Assembly: GCA_900546685.1 (NCBI GenBank)
Contig: UREB01000030.1
Span: 1-12,783, forward strand
Direction: 5' to 3'
Length of the DNA stretch: 12,783 bases
Source of the DNA: an uncultured Eubacteriales bacterium
GTDB taxonomy: Bacteria; Bacillota; Clostridia; Christensenellales; QAND01
The translations under genes were made by a program, and so were the position numbers. Each line of letters begins with the position of its first letter. The stretch's first letter is position 1. The notes under the pieces are model-generated. The model made no database searches and was not told the DNA's origin. It saw only the letters and a list, made by a program, of their open reading frames with translations. Of this stretch, positions 1 to 6,555 are shown in pieces.

Positions 1-1385
1 CTTTCGATGGTGATGGCAATGAGCGGCTCGTGGAGGGAAAGGCGGAGGAGAAACCAGCCGTCGCCTTCCTCGGGGGAAAACTGGACACGGATGCCTTCAT
101 GGTTTTCCGGAGCGAGCTGAAAAGAGGGCTGCGTATCGGCATAGGCAAAGAGCGCCTGGATGAGCGACTGGCCGAAATCACGAAACGCATCTGTGCGAAT
201 GGCCAAGCGGAATTCACAGCTCTCCGCGGGCTCTGAAAGATCGGCAAGAAGGTCCGCGATGCAAAGCCCTTTCTGGTGCAGGCGAGCCACTTCGATGACA
301 AGACGCGTGGCAAGATATGCACCGTCGTCCAAAAAATAATTTTCCTTTAAGGCGGCGTGCCCGCTGGTTTCGATGGCAAGCGGCGTATATTGGCCGGCAT
401 GGTTTAAGCGGATCGCCTCATTGATGACGTTTTTGTAGCCGCGCTTAAAGCGGCGATGTATTCCACCGTGCGCCTTGATGAACTCTGCCAGCCCTTTGGA
501 GTTAATGGAATCCGTCACGATGGCAGCTCCCGGCGTTTCACGGAGCAAAACAGCGGAGATGGCCGCGATCAGTCGGTTTTTATTTAGCACAACGCCGCCT
601 TTGTCTACGGCGCCTACACGGTCTACATCGGTATCAAATATCAAACCAAAATCGGCATTGTGCCGGATCACAGCGTCTACAAGGCTCTGCATGGCCTCGG
701 CATTTTCGGGATTGGGAATATGATGTGGAAAATGCCCGTCTGGCTCCAAAAACTGGCTGCCTTGAATATCCGCCCCCAAGGGCTGCAACACCTTTTCAGC
801 ATAAAAGCCACCGGCCCCGTTGCCGGCGTCCACAAGGATTTTCAGCCCTTTGAGCGGCTGGGTCTGGCCGGTTTCCTGTTGAATTTTTTGACGCAGCCCC
901 TCAGCATAGATAGAAATGAAGTCAAATGTCTGCACCTGGCCCGCCCGGCCGCGGGGCAAATCCCCTTCAGATAGGCGAAGAAGCGCTGTAATTTCACCGG
1001 ATTCCAAACCACCCTGACAAGTGAAAAACTTCATTCCGTTGCGATCGCTGGGCAGGTGGCTAGCAGTCAGCATCACGGCGCCATCGCAATGTGTTTGATC
1101 GGATACGGTTGTCATAAACATAGCGGGTGTGCTGGCCATCCCACAATCGAGCACAAAAAGGCCGCAATCCGCTAGCGCGGTAATACAGGCCTCTTTCAAA
1201 GCGGGGCCAGAAAGCCGAGCGTCCATCCCAACGGCTACGCGGAGGACTGAGTGCTGGGTGCGCTCAGCCAGCCAAAGGGCGAAGGCACGGCTGAGCGTGT
1301 CTACCTCCTTGGCCGTTAAATTGGCCTGCGGGCCCATGGCGACTCCGCGTATATCGCTTCCGTTTTGCAAACTGGATAGCTGCAT
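1..1385 (-). CDS. Alpha-D-phosphohexomutase (phosphomannomutase/phosphoglucomutase type), 3' end cut by window edge
   Basis: This enzyme interconverts hexose 1- and 6-phosphates in the cytoplasm and feeds sugar-nucleotide and envelope polysaccharide synthesis. I translated 461 codons by hand from an ATG at 1385; the frame is open to base 1, so only a short C-terminal tail is missing. Visible superfamily motifs, in order, are DIRG (residues 11-14), the phosphoserine loop TASHLP with catalytic Ser109, the metal loop DTDVDR (251-256), the sugar-recognition ETSGH (339-343) and the phosphate-binding RLSLHEP (448-454). The loops differ from the textbook TASHNP and DGDGDR forms but look like a known Firmicute subfamily. 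Start choice is supported by AGGAG (plus-strand 1395-1399) nine bases upstream. The gene is divergent from spoVT and has its own promoter. Whether mannose, glucose or glucosamine phosphate is preferred cannot be read from the sequence. Confidence 0.93.
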   Translation of the reverse strand, partial: MQLSSLQNGSDIRGVAMGPQANLTAKEVDTLSRAFALWLAERTQHSVLRVAVGMDARLSGPALKEACITALADCGLFVLDCGMASTPAMFMTTVSDQTHCDGAVMLTASHLPSDRNGMKFFTCQGGLESGEITALLRLSEGDLPRGRAGQVQTFDFISIYAEGLRQKIQQETGQTQPLKGLKILVDAGNGAGGFYAEKVLQPLGADIQGSQFLEPDGHFPHHIPNPENAEAMQSLVDAVIRHNADFGLIFDTDVDRVGAVDKGGVVLNKNRLIAAISAVLLRETPGAAIVTDSINSKGLAEFIKAHGGIHRRFKRGYKNVINEAIRLNHAGQYTPLAIETSGHAALKENYFLDDGAYLATRLVIEVARLHQKGLCIADLLADLSEPAESCEFRLAIRTDAFRDFGQSLIQALFAYADTQPSFQLAPENHEGIRVQFSPEEGDGWFLLRLSLHEPLIAITIE

Positions 1386-1596
1386 TATGTCTTGCTCCTA
1401 ACGACATACAAATGTCTTTTTTATTTGTTTTATTGTACTGGTATTGATGGGCGGTTGCAAGCGCGGCGCGATACGCAATGAGGCATTTGGAAAAAAATGT
1501 TTTTCACATAAAAAAACTTTCCTGATAAAAACCTGCCAATTAGCAGAAAATATCGGCAACAGAGGTAGAAGTTTGCATAAGGCAGGAGGAACATGA
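1386..1596. other. Divergent intergenic region between phosphohexomutase and spoVT
   Basis: The left third holds the minus-strand promoter and leader of the phosphohexomutase. The right part (about 1490-1550) is A/T rich with no convincing sigma-A promoter for spoVT. In Bacillus, spoVT is transcribed by the forespore factor sigma-G. A weak candidate of that kind is GCATT (1483-1487) followed 19 bases later by CATAAAA (1507-1513), but the spacing is long and this is only a suggestion. No coding sequence is supported. Confidence 0.5.
1432..1460 (-). promoter_or_regulatory. Sigma-A-like promoter of the phosphohexomutase gene
   Basis: Read on the minus strand: -35 TTGCAA (1460-1455), a 17-base spacer, and -10 TACAAT (1437-1432). 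Transcription would start near 1425, giving a leader of about 40 bases with the AGGAG site at its end. A small 5-bp inverted repeat (GACAT/ATGTC, 1403-1416) lies in that leader. Spacing and hexamers are close to consensus. Confidence 0.7.
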
Positions 1597-2151
1597 ATGA
1601 AAGCGACAGGGATCGTACGCAGAATCGACGAATTGGGAAGAGTCGTGGTGCCAAAGGAGATCCGGCGGACGCTGCGCATCCGTGAAGGAGATCCTTTAGA
1701 GATATTCACAGACCGAAATGGAGAGATCATTCTAAAAAAATATTCCCCGATGGGAGAACTGGGCGCCTTTGCTAAGGAATATGTGGAGGCGCTGAATAAG
1801 TCCTTGGGGCATATTGCGATGATTTGTGACCGTGACAGCGTCATTGCAACCGCCGGGGTGCAGAAGAAAGAATATCTGGACCACGCAGTCAGCCGTGAGA
1901 TGGAACAGGCCATGGAGCAGAGAAAGCCTATTCTTGCCGACCGGCGAAGCGGAGGAAATCCCATGCCAATTACCGAGCAGGACAACGCCAGCCAGACCGT
2001 CGCTCAGATCGTTGTGCCTGTGATCAGCGAAGGGGAGGCTACGGGCGCTGTAGTACTGCTGTCAAGGCAGGAGGACTGCAAGTTTGGAGAAACGGAGCTT
2101 AAGGTAGCGCAGACAACAGCTGGGTTTTTGGGACGCCAGCTGGAACAATGA
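1597..2151 (+). CDS. spoVT: Stage V sporulation protein T, AbrB-type transition regulator
   Basis: SpoVT is a forespore transcription factor that adjusts sigma-G dependent genes during spore maturation and affects germination. The 184-residue product has the swapped-hairpin AbrB DNA-binding domain at residues 1-51, with the start MKATGIVRRIDELGRVVVPK and then RTLRIREGDPLEIF, nearly identical to Bacillus SpoVT. Residues 56-184 form a GAF-like ligand domain (LGHIAMICDRD, GAVVLLSRQ, ending TTAGFLGRQLEQ). Bacillus SpoVT is 178 residues, so this is full length. AGGAGG at 1584-1589 is seven bases from the ATG at 1597; the ATG at 1593 is out of frame and too close. The gene precedes a SpoVB-like flippase and mazG, as in Bacillus, but is closed by its own terminator. 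It is the main evidence that the organism forms endospores. Confidence 0.97.
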   Translation: MKATGIVRRIDELGRVVVPKEIRRTLRIREGDPLEIFTDRNGEIILKKYSPMGELGAFAKEYVEALNKSLGHIAMICDRDSVIATAGVQKKEYLDHAVSREMEQAMEQRKPILADRRSGGNPMPITEQDNASQTVAQIVVPVISEGEATGAVVLLSRQEDCKFGETELKVAQTTAGFLGRQLEQ

Positions 2152-2158
2152 ATCCGTG

Positions 2159-2188
2159 AAAAAGGCCGCTGAGAAAGCGGCTTTTTTT
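2159..2188 (+). terminator. Intrinsic terminator after spoVT
   Basis: Arms AAAAAGGCCGCT and AGCGGCTTTTTTT (one G-T pair) enclose a five-base GAGAA loop and run into seven T residues. It starts seven bases after the spoVT stop and separates it from the next unit. Confidence 0.92.
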
Positions 2189-2209
2189 CTGGGGTTTTTT
2201 GACGGAAGA

Positions 2210-2218
2210 TGCTATAAT
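2210..2218 (+). promoter_or_regulatory. Extended -10 promoter of the flippase-mazG unit
   Basis: TGC TATAAT (2210-2218) is a perfect extended -10 element. No good -35 lies at the right distance; the TTGACG at 2199 is only eight bases away and cannot serve. Transcription would begin near 2225, which excludes the ATG at 2230 as a translation start and supports 2266. Confidence 0.7.
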
Positions 2219-2265
2219 AAAGCACATACATGAAAGAGAAACGAGCAGAGAGGAGGGCCATCGGC

Positions 2266-3882
2266 ATGAAAAAAGGGTTTGCGCACGGCGCGGCAAAGCT
2301 TGGCAGTGCGGGGCTGCTATGCAGCGCCATTGGCTCTCTATTTCGCATTATGCTGGCCGGTTGCATTGGAACAATGGGCATTGCCTACTACCAGCTGGCC
2401 TATCCGATCTATGTGCTTTTAACAGTGGTGGCTACCTCTGGCATCCCGGCAGCCATCAGCAAGCGGGTTTCAGAATTTGCTGCTCTTGGAGACTATCGGA
2501 CCGCACATTATTTTTTTGTGACCTGTTTTCGGGCGCTTTTGCTGGCCGGTCTGGGCGGCTCTGTACTGCTGGCTGCGGGGTCGTTCTGGATTGTGCGGAT
2601 GCAGGGCGTCTCAGAGGCGTGGATGACGATCCTATCGTTATCACCGGCGGTCTTCTTTATGAGCGGCATTGCGGCCTATCGAGGCTATTTCCAGGGCCTG
2701 CAGGAGATGGCACCCACGGCTGTTTCGCAGCTGGTGGAGGAAATCGTAAAAACGGTGTTGGGGCTGGGGTTGGCCTACTGGCTGATCCATAGCAGCACAC
2801 TGCTGGCGTCGGTAGGGGCGCTGGCGGCCATTCCTGCGGCGGAGCTGTGCTCGCTGGTGTATTTGATGATCCGTTATGGACGCGGGAAAAATGCGCTGAT
2901 GCATGAAGTGAGGACAAGCCCGCATGTACGCGTATATCCGGAAAAAAAGAAAATTCGCAAAGATCTGTTGCATTTGGCTTTGCCCATTACCCTGGCGGCC
3001 GCCGCGATGAGTCTGGTATCGCTGGTGGATAATTTTATGGTCATCAATTTATTGAAATCCAGTGGATTTTCCCAAGCGATGGCGGAGAGTAGGTTTGGAT
3101 TGATGACAGGCTATGTGAGCCCGATTGTCTACGTGCCGGTGAGCATTTCGACAGCGCTGCACATGAGCTTGGTGCCAAGCATTTCTGCGAGCCTAAAACT
3201 GAGACGATTTAAGGAATGCACGATAAATACCGGGATCGGATTAAAGTTGACTACGCTGCTGGGGCTGCCATGTATGGCGGGGCTGATGTTGCTGGGGCCG
3301 CTTTTGCTACAGTTGATTTTTCCGGGTACGCTGGCAGAAGGCGACCATGCGGCGGTATCGGCTATGCTGATGCGGGTAATGGCCATCGGGCTATTTTGTT
3401 TGATGGCGACACAAACTTGTACAGGCATTTTGCAGGGCCTGGGCTTGCAGAACATCCCGGTAAGGAATTTGGCGGCTGGGCTTTTGGCCAAGATTGTGGT
3501 GTCGCTGGTGTTGCTGAAAATCCCAAGCCTCAATGTTGTAGGGGCCGCCATCGGCACGGTGGCGTGCTATGCGGTCTGTGCGCTGATGGATCTATATCGT
3601 ATTTTGCATGAGCTAAGAGCGCAGTTTTCCTTGATGGAAATTTTGGTAAAGCCGATGCTGGCAACCTTAGGGATGGCCGCAGCGGTGGGGATCGTATGGA
3701 TGGCGCTGCACAGTGTAAATGGGTGGATCTTGTTTTTGTGCGCAACGGCAGTTGGCATTGTCGTGTATTTTGCGCTGGTGGTAGGGTTCCATATTGTTAC
3801 GACGGAGGATCTTAGAATGCTGCCGGGCGGCATCAAGCTGGATTCTTGGCTGCGCGAAAAGAGAATTTGGAGGGATATCTGA
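2266..3882 (+). CDS. MOP-superfamily lipid flippase, SpoVB/YabM/MurJ-like
   Basis: This is a polytopic membrane protein of 538 residues, the usual size for SpoVB/MurJ-type exporters that flip polyprenyl-linked sugars across the cytoplasmic membrane. Hydrophobic segments occupy nearly the whole length and are consistent with about 14 helices. Family-type segments are YQLAYPIY (42-49), SGIPAAISKRVSE (58-70), RGYFQGLQEMAPTAV (139-153) with QLVEEIVKT after it, VDNFMVINLL (254-263) and ILQGLGLQN (388-396). The start at 2266 has AGGAGGG eight bases upstream; an in-frame ATG at 2230 has no ribosome binding site and sits at the expected transcription start. The position between spoVT and mazG matches Bacillus yabM. 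A role in spore-cortex or cell-wall precursor export is likely, but the substrate is not visible. Its TGA overlaps the mazG start. Confidence 0.92.
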   Translation: MKKGFAHGAAKLGSAGLLCSAIGSLFRIMLAGCIGTMGIAYYQLAYPIYVLLTVVATSGIPAAISKRVSEFAALGDYRTAHYFFVTCFRALLLAGLGGSVLLAAGSFWIVRMQGVSEAWMTILSLSPAVFFMSGIAAYRGYFQGLQEMAPTAVSQLVEEIVKTVLGLGLAYWLIHSSTLLASVGALAAIPAAELCSLVYLMIRYGRGKNALMHEVRTSPHVRVYPEKKKIRKDLLHLALPITLAAAAMSLVSLVDNFMVINLLKSSGFSQAMAESRFGLMTGYVSPIVYVPVSISTALHMSLVPSISASLKLRRFKECTINTGIGLKLTTLLGLPCMAGLMLLGPLLLQLIFPGTLAEGDHAAVSAMLMRVMAIGLFCLMATQTCTGILQGLGLQNIPVRNLAAGLLAKIVVSLVLLKIPSLNVVGAAIGTVACYAVCALMDLYRILHELRAQFSLMEILVKPMLATLGMAAAVGIVWMALHSVNGWILFLCATAVGIVVYFALVVGFHIVTTEDLRMLPGGIKLDSWLREKRIWRDI

Positions 3883-5342
3883 TGGGGATACTCATTGTTG
3901 GGCTGGGGCCGGGGCCGAAAGGATATATCACAGGCCAGACTGTGCTGGCGCTGGAAAAGGCGGAGGCCTGCTATGTGCAGACGGCCTTGCATCCCAGTAT
4001 CGAGATTGTAAAGCAAGCGGGCATAGATTTTATTTCGTTGGATGAAGAATATCAAAAGGCGCAGGATTTTGATGCACTCAACCGGGCTGTAGCGGAAAAA
4101 ATTGTGGAGGCAGGCCGGGAAAGACGTATTGTATTTGCCGTTACGGGAGAAGCTAGTCAAGGACAAAGCGCTGTACAGACGGTTTGGAATAGGGCTAAGG
4201 AGCTTGGCATAGAAGTGGGGATTCTGCCGGGACTGAGCACGGCTGCCGCTGCAATGGCCGCAGCGGGCGCACCCTGTGAACAAGGGGTACAAACGCACTA
4301 TGAAGCGCTGGATCTTTTAAGATTGGATTGTGGAAAGTGCCAGGTGATCTGTGATTTGGATCAGACACTAAAGGCAAGCCAATGCAAGGTTGACCTGATG
4401 GAGCTGTATCCGGAGGACTGGCGGGTAGCTCTGGTATGGGCGGATGCCGAACAGATGCATCATCACTGGTGCCCCCTGTATGAGATGGATCGACAGCCCC
4501 ATTTTGATGCGACCAGCTGCTTGGTAGTGCCGCCGCTGCCCTTTGAAAAGCGCAAGCGCTATGTATATGCAGATTTGCAGAAAATCGCCGGCATACTGCG
4601 TGCGCCAGGCGGATGCCCCTGGGATGCAGAGCAGACACATTTTTCCTTGAAATCCGCCATGCTGGAGGAGGCTTGTGAAGCGATTGCAGCGGTGGATGAA
4701 GGCGACATGGAGCACCTATGCGAGGAGCTGGGCGATGTGTTGCTGCAGGTGGCGATGAATGCGGAAATTGCGCAGGAGCAGATGGAGTTTACGCCTGTGG
4801 ACATATGTAGCGGAATCTGTGAAAAGCTGATCCGCCGTCATCCGCACGTTTTTGGCAGCGTAACGGTCAGCGGGACAGGCGAGGTGTTGAAAAACTGGGA
4901 AGAGATCAAAAAAACGGAAAAAGGGCATACACAGGAAGATTCTCTGTTAAAGGGCGTAGGAGATGGGCTGCCTGCCCTGATGCGTGCGCAGAAGATCCAA
5001 AAGAAGGCCAAGAGCATCGGCTTTGACTGGCAGGCGCCAGAGCCGGCGGCCGGCAAGGTAAAAGAGGAACTGGCCGAGCTGCTGGAGGCGCTGCAAGAGG
5101 GCCCGGTGCGTACAGAGGAAGAAGCGGGTGATTTGCTGTTTGCCGCGGTAAATGTGGTGCGGCTTTGCGGCGTACATGCGGAAACGGCGCTGATGGCCGC
5201 TTGTGAGAAGTTTATACGCCGTTTTCGTGCGATGGAACAGGCGGCCGTACGATCGGGAATAACGCTAAGCAGCCAAACACTGGAAACGCTGGATGGGCTG
5301 TGGGAAGAGACAAAGCGCCTGGAAAAGCAAGAAAAAGCTTGA
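3882..5342 (+). CDS. mazG: MazG-family nucleotide pyrophosphohydrolase with N-terminal tetrapyrrole-methylase-like domain (YabN type)
   Basis: The 486-residue product matches the YabN architecture and length. Residues 1-220 are a SAM-dependent tetrapyrrole-methylase-like domain, with the MGILIVGLGPG loop at the N terminus and ILPGLSTAAAA at 114-124. Residues 230-480 hold two MazG modules. The first has GGCPWD (243-248) and the metal-binding pairs E263/E266 and E282/D285 (LEEACE, EELGD), then RRHPHVF (318-324) and NWEEIKK. The second repeats the motif weakly at 395-417 (EELAE, EEAGD). MazG hydrolyses NTPs and dNTPs to monophosphates and pyrophosphate, a house-cleaning role; the methylase domain's substrate is unknown. 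GGAGGG at 3869-3874 is seven bases before ATG 3882, which overlaps the upstream TGA and implies coupling. A start at 3846 would add 12 residues before the domain. Confidence 0.95.
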   Translation: MGILIVGLGPGPKGYITGQTVLALEKAEACYVQTALHPSIEIVKQAGIDFISLDEEYQKAQDFDALNRAVAEKIVEAGRERRIVFAVTGEASQGQSAVQTVWNRAKELGIEVGILPGLSTAAAAMAAAGAPCEQGVQTHYEALDLLRLDCGKCQVICDLDQTLKASQCKVDLMELYPEDWRVALVWADAEQMHHHWCPLYEMDRQPHFDATSCLVVPPLPFEKRKRYVYADLQKIAGILRAPGGCPWDAEQTHFSLKSAMLEEACEAIAAVDEGDMEHLCEELGDVLLQVAMNAEIAQEQMEFTPVDICSGICEKLIRRHPHVFGSVTVSGTGEVLKNWEEIKKTEKGHTQEDSLLKGVGDGLPALMRAQKIQKKAKSIGFDWQAPEPAAGKVKEELAELLEALQEGPVRTEEEAGDLLFAAVNVVRLCGVHAETALMAACEKFIRRFRAMEQAAVRSGITLSSQTLETLDGLWEETKRLEKQEKA

Positions 5343-5367
5343 CATTCTAGACCGTTTGTTGGAAAAT
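5339..5367 (+). promoter_or_regulatory. Candidate hup promoter overlapping the mazG stop codon
   Basis: A perfect -35 TTGACA (5339-5344) contains the mazG TGA stop (5340-5342). It is followed by a 17-base spacer and -10 GAAAAT (5362-5367, four of six consensus positions). The start would be near 5374, leaving a leader of about 56 bases. Confidence 0.5.
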
Positions 5368-5393
5368 GGTCAAGACATAAAAACGAGAAAAAT

Positions 5394-5408
5394 TTGCGCT
5401 TGGCGCAA
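5394..5408 (+). promoter_or_regulatory. Small hairpin in the hup leader
   Basis: TTGCGC and GCGCAA form a perfect 6-bp stem with a three-base loop, ending about six bases before the AGGAGGG ribosome binding site of hup. It has no T tract, so it is not a terminator. It could stabilise the messenger 5' end or affect ribosome access. Confidence 0.4.
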
Positions 5409-5430
5409 CTATCACTAGGAGGGCACGAAT

Positions 5431-5703
5431 ATGAACAAAACTGAATTGATCGGTTGTGTAGCCGAAAAGAGCGGTTTGGCCAAGAAAGACGCAGAAAAAG
5501 CGGTAAATGCTGTATTGGATGCAGTGGTAGAAACCCTGAAAGCGGGCGAAAAGGTACAGCTGGTTGGCTTTGGCAACTTCGAAGTGCGTGAACGCGCTGC
5601 GCGCAAGGGTATCAATCCGTTGACCAAACAGCCGATGGATTTCCCGGCTACCAAGGTGCCGGCTTTCAAAGCGGGCAAAGCCTTGAAAGACGCTATCAAA
5701 TAA
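5431..5703 (+). CDS. hup: HU-family nucleoid protein
   Basis: HU is a small dimeric histone-like protein that bends DNA non-specifically and compacts the nucleoid. The product is 90 residues, the standard length, starting MNKTELI with the helical dimer body at 1-45, then GFGNFEVRERAARKG (46-60), the beta-arm, and KVPAFKAGKALKDAIK at the C terminus. The intercalating arm proline is present (Pro63 in INP). The arm tip is atypical: residue 61 is Ile where most HU proteins have Arg, and the usual TGEEIEI-like stretch is replaced by TKQPMDF. A strong AGGAGGG (about 5415-5422) precedes the ATG. The gene has its own likely promoter and a strong terminator, so it is probably a highly expressed single-gene transcript. 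The order mazG-hup-S4 protein is common in Clostridia, whereas Bacillus keeps its HU gene elsewhere. Confidence 0.97.
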   Translation: MNKTELIGCVAEKSGLAKKDAEKAVNAVLDAVVETLKAGEKVQLVGFGNFEVRERAARKGINPLTKQPMDFPATKVPAFKAGKALKDAIK

Positions 5704-5713
5704 AAACATACCC

Positions 5714-5745
5714 AAAAAGAGCCGAGGATATTCGGCTCTTTTTTT
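5714..5745 (+). terminator. Intrinsic terminator after hup
   Basis: Arms AAAAAGAGCCGA and TCGGCTCTTTTT pair perfectly over 12 bp around a six-base loop, and the T run extends to seven. It starts 11 bases after the hup stop. Confidence 0.94.
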
Positions 5746-5794
5746 GTGCCAGTAAGACCGCCCTTTGTCTTTTATAGGGAAGGACGGAAAAATA

Positions 5795-5803
5795 TGATAT
5801 AAT
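5795..5803 (+). promoter_or_regulatory. Extended -10 promoter of the rqcP-ispF-radA unit
   Basis: TGA TATAAT (5795-5803) is a perfect extended -10 element placed between the hup terminator and rqcP. The -35 position (5775-5780, TAGGGA) is poor, as expected for an extended -10 promoter. Transcription would start near 5810, giving a very short leader into the GGAGG at 5814-5818. Confidence 0.68.
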
Positions 5804-5824
5804 AACATCATCTGGAGGTTGAAG

Positions 5825-6067
5825 ATGCGAATTGATAAATATTTGAAAGTATCACGGATCATCAAGCGGAGAACTGTGGCGCAGCAGGCGTGCCAGGCGG
5901 GAAGGATACAAATCAACGGAAAGGTGGCCAAGCCCTCGGATAAGGTAGAGGTAGGCGATGTGCTGACCATTCAGTTGGGAGAAAAGACATATACATATGA
6001 GGTATTGATGGTGACTGAACATGCGACAAAGGAGAATGCGGATATGATGTTCCGCGCCGTATTATGA
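5825..6067 (+). CDS. rqcP: S4-domain RNA-binding protein RqcP (YabO)
   Basis: RqcP binds the stalled 50S subunit and works with RqcH in adding alanine tails to nascent chains, a ribosome-associated quality control step known from Bacillus. The 80-residue product is essentially one S4 domain: MRIDKYLKVSRIIKRRTVA at the N terminus, then GRIQINGKVAKPSDKVEVGD, closely matching YabO. ATG 5825 lies six bases from GGAGG (5814-5818); an in-frame TTG at 5819 abuts that site and is unlikely to be the start. It is the first gene of the unit. Its stop overlaps the ispF start (ATGA). In Bacillus the next genes are yabP, yabQ and divIC, none of which is found here. Confidence 0.94.
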   Translation: MRIDKYLKVSRIIKRRTVAQQACQAGRIQINGKVAKPSDKVEVGDVLTIQLGEKTYTYEVLMVTEHATKENADMMFRAVL

Positions 6068-6555
6068 GCCAGCCGAGAATCAAGACCGGGCTGGGCCTGG
6101 ATGCACATGCGTTTGCAGAGAACCGCACTTTGATTTTGGGCGGTGTGTTGATCCCGTATGAAAAGGGATTGATGGGTCATTCAGACGCCGACGTGCTTTG
6201 CCACGCCATCAGCGATGCACTGTTGGGCGCAGCGGGATTGGGGGACATTGGGCAGCATTTTCCAGATACCGACCCTATCTACTTTGGAGCAAGCAGCATC
6301 ATGCTATTGCAATGTTGTGCGGAAAAGGTGCGCCAGTCGGGATATGCCGTAGGAAATGTGGATGCGGTGGTCATCGCCCAAGAACCCAAAATTGGCCCGC
6401 ATACCGAGCATATGACGCATCATATTGCCCAGGCGCTGGGCATAGAGCCTGCGCAGGTGAATATCAAGGCAACTACGACCGAGCATATGGGCTTTACGGG
6501 ACGCAAGGAGGGCATAGCGGCCCAGGCGGTATGCTTATTGGAAAGGATTGACTAA
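6064..6555 (+). CDS. ispF: 2-C-methyl-D-erythritol 2,4-cyclodiphosphate synthase
   Basis: IspF converts 4-diphosphocytidyl-methylerythritol 2-phosphate to methylerythritol cyclodiphosphate, releasing CMP, in the MEP route to isoprenoids. It acts as a cytoplasmic homotrimer. The 163-residue product is the normal single-domain length. Metal ligands are seen in GLDAH (Asp13, His15) and GHSDADVL (His39). Other family motifs are ALLGAAGLGDIGQHFPDTDP, NVDAVVIAQEPK and the C-terminal NIKATTTEHMGFTGRKEGIA (Glu140). The ATG overlaps the rqcP TGA with no strong ribosome binding site of its own, so translation is probably coupled. The partner gene ispD, often adjacent or fused, is not in the window. The chain product supplies undecaprenyl phosphate, on which flippases such as the one upstream depend, but a functional link between them is inference. 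Confidence 0.97.
   Translation: MSQPRIKTGLGLDAHAFAENRTLILGGVLIPYEKGLMGHSDADVLCHAISDALLGAAGLGDIGQHFPDTDPIYFGASSIMLLQCCAEKVRQSGYAVGNVDAVVIAQEPKIGPHTEHMTHHIAQALGIEPAQVNIKATTTEHMGFTGRKEGIAAQAVCLLERID

Noticed and set aside
475..974. Plus-strand open frames within the phosphohexomutase
   Set aside because: They are antisense to a continuous minus-strand frame with all superfamily motifs.
1398..1985. Minus-strand open frame of 195 codons overlapping spoVT
   Set aside because: It lies opposite the SpoVT DNA-binding domain and runs into the phosphohexomutase promoter and leader; it has no supporting start site.
2199..2218. TTGACG followed by TATAAT before the flippase gene
   Set aside because: The spacer is only eight bases, too short for a sigma-A promoter; the extended -10 element alone is the better reading.
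3567..4298. Minus-strand open frame of 243 codons across the flippase-mazG junction
   Set aside because: It opposes two clear genes and its translation is low-complexity and unlike any family I know.
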